A DNA stretch of 64,000 nucleotides, from contig JAKABO010000005.1 of the NCBI GenBank assembly GCA_021796835.1, positions 1 to 64,000 of the forward strand, in the 5' to 3' direction. The translations under genes were made by a program, and so were the position numbers. Positions 55,605 to 62,928 of the stretch are shown in pieces. The notes under the pieces are model-generated. The model made no database searches, was not told where the DNA came from, and saw only the letters and a list, made by a program, of their open reading frames with translations. Numbering within the stretch: position 1 is the stretch's first letter; every line of letters starts with the position of its first letter. Origin of the DNA: Pseudomonadota bacterium. GTDB lineage: Bacteria > Pseudomonadota > Gammaproteobacteria > Burkholderiales > Ferrovaceae.

Positions 55605-57404
55605 ATGAATTATATCCCTCCGTTGAATGACATGGCCTTCGTGGTCAAGGAGTTGTTGGGACTCGAACCCCTGGCTGCCCTTCCGGGCGGCGAAGGGGCG
55701 GAAGCCGAGTTATTCGATGCCGTGCTGGCAGAATCGGCACGTCTGACCCAGGAAGTGCTGGTGCCCCTGAATCCCGTGGGCGATCACGAGCCTGCCCGTC
55801 TCGATAAGGGAAAAGTGATCACGCCACGGGGATTCAAGGCCGCTTACGAACAATTTCTGGCGGGCGGCTGGAATGGTCTGACGGCCCCTGCGGATTTTGG
55901 CGGCCAGGGTCTGCCCTCCATTTTTGCCGCGCCTCTGGAAGAAATGTGGCATGGGGCCAACATGGCCTTCACGCTGGGGCCCCTGTTGACCCGTGGGGCC
56001 GTGGAAGCCATCGATTACGCGGGAACGGCGGCTCAGAAAGTGCGTTATCTGCCCAATCTGATCACGGGGCGCTGGATGGGGACCATGAACCTCACTGAAC
56101 CTCAGGCCGGGTCGGATCTGGGGGCTTTGCGTACGCATGCCGTGCCCGCCGGGGACGGGAGCTACCGCCTCACAGGCCAGAAAATTTTCATCACCTACGG
56201 GGATCAGGACTGGACGGAGAACATCATTCACCTGGTTCTGGCTCGTCTGCCCGATGCGCCTGCCGGCGTGCGTGGCCTGTCGCTCTTCATCGTGCCGAAG
56301 ATCCTCCTGAATGACCAGGGAAACCTCGCTGAGCCCAATCAGGTGCGCACCGTTTCCCTCGAGCATAAACTGGGGATTCACGGCAGTCCCACCTGCATGC
56401 TCAGTTATGGGGATGAAGGGGGCGCCTGGGGAGAATTGCTGGGAGAACCCCACCGCGGCCTGGAGTTGATGTTCGTCATGATGAATGCGGCGCGTTTCTC
56501 CGTGGGCGTGCAGGGATTGGCCATTGGCGATCGGGCCTGCCAGGGGGCCCTGGAATATGCCCGCACGCGTATTCAAGGCTTGCCGGTGGGGGAAAGCCAA
56601 CTGCAACCCATCGTTCATCATCCCGATGTACTGCGCATGCTGGCAGAAATGGAGGCGCGTCTGCAGGCAGGGCGTACCCTGGCCTATTATGCGGGCTGGA
56701 TGATCGACCAGGCACACCTTGAAACCGACCCCCAGCGTAAGGCCCGGGCGCAGCGTCGTTCCGATCTGCTGACTCCTCTGGTGAAAGGGCATTGTACGGA
56801 ATTGGGGGTCTGGGCCAGCAATGTGGCCTTGCAGGTTTTTGGCGGGATGGGCTTCATCGAGGAGACGGGGGCTGCCCAGCATTACCGGGATGCCCGGATC
56901 ACCACCATCTACGAGGGTACTACGGGAATTCAGGCCAATGATCTGGTGGGGCGCAAACTCTGGCGTGACCAGGGCTTGGCTGTGCGCGAACTCCTCGAAG
57001 AAATTTCTGCGACCCTGAAAGAACTTCAGGAGGAGGGGAAAGTCGGGGCGACGGTGCTTCAGGCGCTGGCAGAAGTACTGAAATTGACGGCACAAGCGAC
57101 TGAACGGCTGCTGCGCCAGGGCGCGACAGATCCGCGCTGGGGGCTGGGCGTGGCGGTTCCTTATCTGCATCTGCTCAGTTATTGCGTGAGCGCCTGGTGG
57201 ATGGCGCGCAGCGCACGGGTTGCGGCCTGGGGCAGGGGGGGATTACCCGCCGAATTCTATCGATACAAGCAGAATGTCGTATCATTCTACGCTGCTCATG
57301 TCTTGCCCCAGGCTCTGGTACTGGCCCGCCAAATCGAGGCGCCTGGGGATCTGCTTGAGTCCCTGCGTTCCGGCATGGCGGGGGATGGAACGGTAATACA
57401 TTGA
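55605..57404 (+). CDS. Acyl-CoA dehydrogenase (long, C-terminally extended type)
   Basis: A 599-residue FAD enzyme of the bacterial AcdA/DUF1974-like long type. TAPADFGGQGLPSIFAAPL and MNLTEPQAGSDLGALRTHAV (FAD and substrate contacts) lie before residue 170, and FITYGDQDWTENIIHLVLAR near 185. The catalytic base region is TTIYEGTTGIQANDLVGRKL near 445. ATG 55605 follows GAGGAC at good spacing. mtdA starts 8 bp after the stop. Electrons from such enzymes normally pass to ETF and ETF-QO, which is encoded nearby at 58950-60587. The acyl substrate is unknown. Confidence 0.92.
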   Translation: MNYIPPLNDMAFVVKELLGLEPLAALPGGEGAEAELFDAVLAESARLTQEVLVPLNPVGDHEPARLDKGKVITPRGFKAAYEQFLAGGWNGLTAPADFGGQGLPSIFAAPLEEMWHGANMAFTLGPLLTRGAVEAIDYAGTAAQKVRYLPNLITGRWMGTMNLTEPQAGSDLGALRTHAVPAGDGSYRLTGQKIFITYGDQDWTENIIHLVLARLPDAPAGVRGLSLFIVPKILLNDQGNLAEPNQVRTVSLEHKLGIHGSPTCMLSYGDEGGAWGELLGEPHRGLELMFVMMNAARFSVGVQGLAIGDRACQGALEYARTRIQGLPVGESQLQPIVHHPDVLRMLAEMEARLQAGRTLAYYAGWMIDQAHLETDPQRKARAQRRSDLLTPLVKGHCTELGVWASNVALQVFGGMGFIEETGAAQHYRDARITTIYEGTTGIQANDLVGRKLWRDQGLAVRELLEEISATLKELQEEGKVGATVLQALAEVLKLTAQATERLLRQGATDPRWGLGVAVPYLHLLSYCVSAWWMARSARVAAWGRGGLPAEFYRYKQNVVSFYAAHVLPQALVLARQIEAPGDLLESLRSGMAGDGTVIH

Positions 57405-57412
57405 GGAATATG

Positions 57413-58282
57413 ATGAAAAAATTGCTTTATCAGTTGGATACGGACCTTCTGCCGTCCGTTTTCGACAACGTGGTTGCCCATGATGGGGGTGCCGATCAAG
57501 TGATTCCCTACGCCGGAATCACGCCCGACAATGTTGGTCCCCTGGTGGAAGGGGCAATTTTTACCCGTGCACCCAGGGATAAAAAAAATACGGCCATCTT
57601 TGTGGGCGGAAGTGATCTGGTGGCGGGAGAATCCCTTCTGGCAGCCATCCAGAATAAATTTTTTGGCAAGTTCCGGGTTTCCCTGATGCTCGACAGCAAT
57701 GGCGCCAATACGACGGCAGCGGCCTGTGTGGCCTGGCTGACCCAAGGTCGTTCGGTTGTGGGTAAACAGGCGATCGTGCTGGGAGGGACGGGTCCGGTGG
57801 GACAACGGGTTGCCGTCATGTTGGGGCGGGCTGGCGCCGAAGTGACTGTGACGGGCCGTCAACTGGAGCGAACCCGGCAGGTTTGTGCGCAACTCAACCA
57901 GCGTTTCGGATTGACGGTGGCCGCGCTGGCGGCTCCCGATCTGGAAAGCCGTGGACAAAGCATTCAGGGCAAGGAAATCGTGGTATCCACTGGTGCCTCC
58001 GGTGTGACCATGCTGGAGGAAACCCAGTGGGCGCAGGCAACCGGGCTGGAATTGATCGCCGATGCCAATGCTTCGCCGCCCGTGGGCATCGCTGGGATTG
58101 ATAGGGCAGACCGGGCCACCCTTCGTCACGGCGTCCTCTGTTTTGGCCCTCTGGGCTTCGGAGCCCTCAAGTTGGCCCTGCATCGGGAATGCATCGGACG
58201 CCTGTTCGACAGCAATGATCTGGTGCTGGATGCGGAAGCGATTTTTGAGCGGGCCCGCACCTTGCTGGCCGCTCCCCTTTAA
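57413..58282 (+). CDS. mtdA: NADP-dependent methylene-tetrahydrofolate/tetrahydromethanopterin dehydrogenase MtdA
   Basis: A 289-residue dehydrogenase (Methylobacterium MtdA is 288) interconverting methylene- and methenyl-tetrahydrofolate with NADP. The family start LLYQLDTDLLPSVFDNVV, followed by AHDGGADQVIPYAG, is clear. AIFVGGSDLVAGESLL, LMLDSNGANTTAAACVAWL and the NADP motif AIVLGGTGPVGQRVAVMLG near 120 follow. ASPPVGIAGID lies near 215. ATG 57413 has GAGG 6 nt upstream; ATG 57410 is equivalent. It lies 8 bp after the acyl-CoA dehydrogenase and before fchA. MtdA rather than MtdB is indicated by the N-terminus. Confidence 0.9.
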   Translation: MKKLLYQLDTDLLPSVFDNVVAHDGGADQVIPYAGITPDNVGPLVEGAIFTRAPRDKKNTAIFVGGSDLVAGESLLAAIQNKFFGKFRVSLMLDSNGANTTAAACVAWLTQGRSVVGKQAIVLGGTGPVGQRVAVMLGRAGAEVTVTGRQLERTRQVCAQLNQRFGLTVAALAAPDLESRGQSIQGKEIVVSTGASGVTMLEETQWAQATGLELIADANASPPVGIAGIDRADRATLRHGVLCFGPLGFGALKLALHRECIGRLFDSNDLVLDAEAIFERARTLLAAPL

Positions 58283-58329
58283 GAACTTTTTTCTCGCACG
58301 CGCGGGAAGCACCGATTTCAGGAGTGATG

Positions 58330-58953
58330 ATGACGACACAATCCATTGCGGATTTTTTGGAAGAATTGGCCAGTGCAACGCCGACCCCTGGGGGGGGCGG
58401 TGCCGCAGCCTTGATGGGTGCCATGGGCGCCGGTTTGATCGCCATGGTGGCCCAGGTCACGGTGGGCAAAAAAGGGCAGGATACGCAGTTTCCGGAAATG
58501 GAACGGCAAATCGGGGAGGCGGACGCGCTGCGCCGGGAGTTTACGACCATGATCAGCGCTGATGCGGCGGCTTTCGATGGGCTGATGAGCGCTTTCAAGT
58601 TGCCCAAGGACAGCGTGGAAGCCATCGATCGTCGTGCAGCCATCATCCAGCAGGGGTATCAGGCCGCCACGGAAGTCCCCCTGTCCTGCATTCGCGCCTG
58701 TTTGCGCGGCCTTGCCCTGGCGCGCCGTTCGGCCGAGCAGGGGCATCGCAATGTGCTCAGCGACAGTGGGGTGGCGGTTCACGCGCTGCTGGCGGCACTT
58801 CGAAGTGCCATTCTCAATGTCCAGATCAACGTGCCAGCCATCAAGGATCAGGCTTTCGTCGATGCTGCCCTGAATGAGGTCCGGGCGGCAGAGGAGGAGG
58901 CCGGTGCCAGCGCGGGGATGACCTTGGCTGTGGTCACGGCCCGTCTGTCCTAG
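58330..58953 (+). CDS. fchA: Methenyltetrahydrofolate cyclohydrolase FchA
   Basis: A 207-residue enzyme of the Fch/serine-cycle type (Methylobacterium FchA 208 aa), converting methenyl-THF to 10-formyl-THF. The signature is SIADFLEELASATPTPGGGG followed by AAALMGAMGAGLIAMVAQVT, the same fold as the formimino-THF cyclodeaminase C-terminal domain. The adjoining mtdA makes the cyclohydrolase assignment likely over cyclodeaminase. ATG 58330 has GGAG 5 nt upstream. Its TAG stop shares bases with the stop of the convergent ETF-QO gene (CTAG at 58950-58953). Confidence 0.9.
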   Translation: MTTQSIADFLEELASATPTPGGGGAAALMGAMGAGLIAMVAQVTVGKKGQDTQFPEMERQIGEADALRREFTTMISADAAAFDGLMSAFKLPKDSVEAIDRRAAIIQQGYQAATEVPLSCIRACLRGLALARRSAEQGHRNVLSDSGVAVHALLAALRSAILNVQINVPAIKDQAFVDAALNEVRAAEEEAGASAGMTLAVVTARLS

Positions 58954-60587
58954 AGGTTGGGGTATTGAGGGCCGCTTCCGCCTTCGGGAGGAACCCAGCG
59001 GATGTTCTGTTGGGGGTCCTTGATATCACAGGTCTTGCAGTGGATGCAGTTGGCCGCATTGATTTGCAGGTGTCGTTCCGGCGTGCCTGAGTTCACGATC
59101 TCGTAAACGCCTGCAGGACAATAGCGAGTTTCCGGCGAGCGATAGATTTCCCAGTTGACGGTGAGGGCTTTTTTCGGGTCAGCCAGAATCAGGTGATCCG
59201 GTTGGGTTTCTTCGTGGGTGGTTTGCGCCAGGAATACCGAAGAGGGTCGATCGAAGGTCAGTTTGCCATCGGGTTTGGGGTAGGGAATGGGGGTACAGGC
59301 GCTGGCGGCGCGCAGGGTCTGATGATCGGCGTGGGCGTGAGAAAGCGTCCAGGGCGCCCGGCCACGCCAGACCCAGGTGTCCAGGGCCGCATGAATCAGG
59401 CCAGGGATCAGCCCCCAGCGGAAACCGGGGCGCAGGTTGCGTACGGCTTTCAGTTCCTGGCCGACCCAGGAAGTGCGCAAGGCGGGTTCGAAAAGGGTGC
59501 ATTCCGTTCGTTGCGGGCGGTCATTCAGATGTTCGTAAAGGGACTCCGCGGCGATCATTCCGGATTTGAGCGCGGTGTGACTCCCCTTGATCTTGCCGAC
59601 ATTGAGAAACCCTGCGCTGTCTCCGATCAGAATCCCGCCCGGGAAACTGAGACGGGGAATGGACTGCCATCCCCCTTCGTTGAGCGCGCGGGCTCCGTAG
59701 GCCATCCGCCGCCCTCCCTTGAACAGGTCGCGCAGGGCCGGGTGGGTTTTAAAGCGCTGGAATTCTTCGAAAGGATCGAGGTAGGGATTCGTGTAATCCA
59801 GTCCGACCACGAACCCAACGGACACCCGTCGGTCATCCAGATGATAGATCCAGGACCCGCCGTAGGTACGGGAGTCCAACGGCCAACCGACCGTATGGGT
59901 GACCTGTCCGGGGTGGTGCAGGGGCGAGTCCACTTCCCAGATTTCCTTGAGTCCCAGACCATAGGTTTGGGGTTGGGCGTCCGCCGACAAGGAAAAACGT
60001 TCGTTCAACTGACGTGCCAGAGATCCCCGGCAACCTTCTGCAATCACGGTCTGGCGGGCTCGCAACTCCATTCCAGGCTGAAAGCGGGCGCTGGGTTGAC
60101 CATTCCTGAGTCGCCCCACATCGCCCGTCAATACCCCCTGAACTTCCCCCTCGGAGCCCAGCAATAGGTCCGTGGCTGCAAATCCGGGGTAGATTTCCAC
60201 GCCCATGGCTTCGGCCTGGAGGGCCAGCCATTTGCACACCTCCCCCAAACTGACGATATAGTTGCCCGCATTATGGAGCTGCGGCGGCGTGGGAAGACGA
60301 CAGGCACGGCGTTCGGACAGCAATAAAAACCGGTCTTCCGTGACAGCGGTGATCAGGGGGGCACCGCGCTGTTTCCAGTCGGGAAAAAGTTCGCTGAGGG
60401 CGCGGGGCTCCATGACGGCACCGGAAAGGATATGGGCGCCCACTTCGGCACCTTTTTCCAGGACGCATACGGAAAGTTCCTGGCCCCGGGTCTGGGAAAG
60501 TTGCTTCAGGCGAATGGCACAGCCCAGTCCGGCCGGGCCAGCGCCCACAACGACCACGTCATACGTTAAACTGTCTCTTTGGGTCAT
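58950..60587 (-). CDS. Electron transfer flavoprotein-ubiquinone oxidoreductase
   Basis: A 545-residue membrane-associated flavoprotein with one [4Fe-4S] cluster, passing electrons from ETF to ubiquinone. FAD motif VVVVGAGPAGLGCAIRLKQL is at the start. The conserved EKGAEVGAHILSGAVMEPRA lies near 45-64, then GGILIGDSAGFLNVGKIKGS near 315. Cluster ligands are in YCPAGVYEI and NAANCIHCKTCDIKDPQQNI near 520. It converges on fchA and is the natural acceptor for the acyl-CoA dehydrogenase encoded next to mtdA. The ETF subunits themselves are not in this window. Confidence 0.94.
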   Translation of the reverse strand: MTQRDSLTYDVVVVGAGPAGLGCAIRLKQLSQTRGQELSVCVLEKGAEVGAHILSGAVMEPRALSELFPDWKQRGAPLITAVTEDRFLLLSERRACRLPTPPQLHNAGNYIVSLGEVCKWLALQAEAMGVEIYPGFAATDLLLGSEGEVQGVLTGDVGRLRNGQPSARFQPGMELRARQTVIAEGCRGSLARQLNERFSLSADAQPQTYGLGLKEIWEVDSPLHHPGQVTHTVGWPLDSRTYGGSWIYHLDDRRVSVGFVVGLDYTNPYLDPFEEFQRFKTHPALRDLFKGGRRMAYGARALNEGGWQSIPRLSFPGGILIGDSAGFLNVGKIKGSHTALKSGMIAAESLYEHLNDRPQRTECTLFEPALRTSWVGQELKAVRNLRPGFRWGLIPGLIHAALDTWVWRGRAPWTLSHAHADHQTLRAASACTPIPYPKPDGKLTFDRPSSVFLAQTTHEETQPDHLILADPKKALTVNWEIYRSPETRYCPAGVYEIVNSGTPERHLQINAANCIHCKTCDIKDPQQNIRWVPPEGGSGPQYPNL

Positions 60588-60633
60588 GGATCATGGCAGA
60601 GGAATCAAGGTAGGTAATTATACCCACACTTGG

Positions 60634-60661
60634 GGAACCAATTGGATGAGGAAATGGTCCA
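60634..60661 (+). promoter_or_regulatory. Candidate sigma-E-type promoter before rpoE
   Basis: GGAACCA (60634-60640) resembles the sigma-E -35 GGAACTT, and TCCA (60658-60661) 17 bp downstream loosely fits a -10. Autoregulation is usual for rpoE operons. The match is partial, so confidence is low. Confidence 0.35.
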
Positions 60662-60699
60662 CGAATGACAGGACACGAAACCACAACAAGGAAGATGCC

Positions 60700-61401
60700 A
60701 TGCCCCCTAGAACCTCTGCGCGTGTGTTATCCCTGGCTGCCCACCCGGTCGAGTGGCCCCCGCTAGGGGCACCCGAGGCACAGGAGACCGTGGCTTTGCC
60801 CCCCAACCCCACAGAGCGGGAAATCGACCAGCAGTTGGTGGAACGGGCACAGCGTGGGGATAAACTGGCTTTTGAATTATTGGTCATCAAGTATCAACGC
60901 AAGTTGCTTCGTCTGGTGGGAAGATTGGTTCGTGATCCGGCCGAAGCCGAGGATGTGACCCAGGATGCCTTTATCAAGGCTTACCGCGCATTGGGTTCCT
61001 TTCGTGGAGATTCGGCTTTCTATACCTGGCTTTACCGTATCGGCGTCAATACCGCAAAAAATCATCTCATGAATCAGGGGCGTCGCATGCCCACCTCCAT
61101 CGGCGTGGAAGAAGCCGAATACATTGAAGGCAACGATCTCCTTCAGGACATGAATACCCCGGAAGCGGAGTTGTTGAGTCGCGAGATCGCACGCACCGTC
61201 AACGACAGCATGGACGACCTCCCGGAAGAGTTGAAAACAGCCATTCGCTTGAGAGAAATCGAAGGGCTGTCCTACGAAGACATTGCAACCGTGATGAATT
61301 GTCCGATCGGAACGGTGCGTTCCCGCATATTCCGGGCCCGGGAAGCCATTTCTCATAAATTGAAACCCTTGTTGGAGGTTTTGGGGAGCAAAAGATGGTA
61401 A
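60700..61401 (+). CDS. rpoE: RNA polymerase sigma factor RpoE (ECF01)
   Basis: A sigma factor for the envelope-stress regulon. From ATG 60700 it has 233 residues. Region 2 is LAFELLVIKYQRKLLRLVGR to EDVTQDAFIKAYRALGSFRG, and region 4 is LPEELKTAIRLREIEGLSYE with IATVMNCPIGTVRSRIFRAR. Typical RpoE proteins start at the EREIDQQLVERAQRGDK segment, so about 38 residues, Pro-rich and low in conservation, precede the usual N-terminus. AAGGAAG upstream of 60700 supports this start; GTG 60790 could give a standard-length protein. rseA overlaps by 7 bp. Confidence 0.92.
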   Translation: MPPRTSARVLSLAAHPVEWPPLGAPEAQETVALPPNPTEREIDQQLVERAQRGDKLAFELLVIKYQRKLLRLVGRLVRDPAEAEDVTQDAFIKAYRALGSFRGDSAFYTWLYRIGVNTAKNHLMNQGRRMPTSIGVEEAEYIEGNDLLQDMNTPEAELLSREIARTVNDSMDDLPEELKTAIRLREIEGLSYEDIATVMNCPIGTVRSRIFRAREAISHKLKPLLEVLGSKRW

Positions 61402-61910
61402 TGGAAGATATGGAACTGGAGCGCCTGTCGGCGGCCATGGATGGTGAATTGGACGATGAGAAACTGCCCCGCTTGCTGGGGGGGTGCCGCCATGATCCGG
61501 CCTTGCAGGAATCGTGGTACGCCTTTCATGTGATCGGCGAGACCCTGCGTGACCCCCAGTTGCCTCCGGTACGTCTGCACAGTCGGATAGCCCAGGCGCT
61601 CAAGGAAGAACCGACGGTGCTGGTGCCCAAGTCCTCCGTGGGCTCCGTGCCGCTGGATGGGGCAACGCAACGTCGCTGGCTGGCCATGGCCGCCGCCATC
61701 GCCGTCGTGGTTTTGACCACGGCCTTGCTCCGGCCCAGTTTGCCCGCCAATCCGGTTATTGCCCAAAATGGGCAAAGTACGCCTGCCTCGACTGAAAATG
61801 GTGTTTCCGACAGGGATATCCAGACCTTTGTCGCATTGCATCGCCAGGGTTCTCCCTTGTCCGAGTTCCAAACTGTCGATTACACGCCACAAACGATTGC
61901 TCAACGATAG
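61395..61910 (+). CDS. rseA: Sigma-E anti-sigma factor RseA
   Basis: A 171-residue anti-sigma factor. The cytoplasmic sigma-binding domain opens with LERLSAAMDGELDDEKLPRL, the RseA N-terminal signature, and covers about 1-70. One TM helix, AMAAAIAVVVLTTALL, lies near 97-112, followed by a periplasmic tail. In the known pathway this tail is cut by DegS and RseP when the envelope is damaged, freeing RpoE, and RseB guards it. It lies between rpoE and rseB as in other proteobacteria. Confidence 0.88.
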   Translation: MVMEDMELERLSAAMDGELDDEKLPRLLGGCRHDPALQESWYAFHVIGETLRDPQLPPVRLHSRIAQALKEEPTVLVPKSSVGSVPLDGATQRRWLAMAAAIAVVVLTTALLRPSLPANPVIAQNGQSTPASTENGVSDRDIQTFVALHRQGSPLSEFQTVDYTPQTIAQR

Positions 61911-61938
61911 TGGGTTCGGGAAGAGCGGTTTCTCAATC

Positions 61939-62928
61939 ATGAAGGTATTTGGCAAGGGGATCATTCCCGTCATCGGATTGCTGGTCAGCGGGGTGGTGCA
62001 GGCCGGATCCGAGCCCGCCGGCGACCCGCTTTCCCTGCTCAGTCAGTTGAGTCACGCCGCCCATGATCAATCCTACAGCGGTACCTACGTGGTTCAGCGG
62101 GGCAGTGAAATGGAGTCGTCCAGGATCGTGCATGCCCATATTCACGGAGAGGAACTGACCCGCATAGAGGTACTGGATGGGCGTCCCCGGGAAATCATCC
62201 GGGATGGCAAGGAAACCCGCTGCTATTATCCGGTACAACACAAGATTCGCATCGAGAAAGGTTATACCCGACACCTCTTTCCTGCCCTGATAGAAGTTCC
62301 CTATGAGCAATATCTCCGGTTTTATGACATTTCCCGGGTCGGGATGAATCGCGTGGCAGGCCGTGAGTGTCAGCGCATCCTGCTCAGGGCGCGGGATCGC
62401 CAGCGCTTCGATCACGAGTTCTGTGCGGATGTGGACACGGATCTGATCCTCAAGGCAGTGACCTACGATCAACACCATGACCCTCTGGAAACCTTGCTCT
62501 TTACCGAAGTCTCCGAGGATGATCACGCATCGCCGGAACTCCTGAAATCCACCTATCCGGATTCGGCTCAATGGAAAAAGGTTTTTTTCCCTCCTCCCGT
62601 GGCGGATCATCTGCCCTATCAGTGGCGCATTCCGGCCCTGCCTTCGGGCTTCAGTCAAATACTGCAGATGTCCATTCAGACGTCAGCGGTGCCGGGCGCG
62701 CCCTTCGAGCATCTCGTGTTTTCCGATGGATTGTCTTCTTTTTCCATCTTCATCAGGCCATTGCAAGGGGAAGACTTTCACCCGTTTCAGGCCCGACTTC
62801 AATCCAGTGCGCTCAGTTACTATTCCGGGACAGTTGGGCAACATCGCATCGTAGTGGTAGGGGAAGTGCCTCAAGAGGTCGTCACTGCCATTGGACAATC
62901 CATGACCATAACGGAGGAAGCACATTGA
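61939..62928 (+). CDS. rseB: Sigma-E regulatory protein RseB (MucB)
   Basis: A 329-residue periplasmic protein that binds RseA and senses mislocalised LPS or lipoprotein signals. A signal peptide (FGKGIIPVIGLLVSGVVQAG) is followed by the LolA/LolB-like large domain, with SYSGTYVVQRGSEMESSRIV near 38 and EIIRDGKETRCYYPVQH. The small domain, from about 225, includes YQWRIPALPSGFSQI. ATG 61939 puts the signal peptide at the N-terminus; an open frame further upstream overlaps rseA and is not used. Its stop overlaps the protease ATG. Confidence 0.92.
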   Translation: MKVFGKGIIPVIGLLVSGVVQAGSEPAGDPLSLLSQLSHAAHDQSYSGTYVVQRGSEMESSRIVHAHIHGEELTRIEVLDGRPREIIRDGKETRCYYPVQHKIRIEKGYTRHLFPALIEVPYEQYLRFYDISRVGMNRVAGRECQRILLRARDRQRFDHEFCADVDTDLILKAVTYDQHHDPLETLLFTEVSEDDHASPELLKSTYPDSAQWKKVFFPPPVADHLPYQWRIPALPSGFSQILQMSIQTSAVPGAPFEHLVFSDGLSSFSIFIRPLQGEDFHPFQARLQSSALSYYSGTVGQHRIVVVGEVPQEVVTAIGQSMTITEEAH

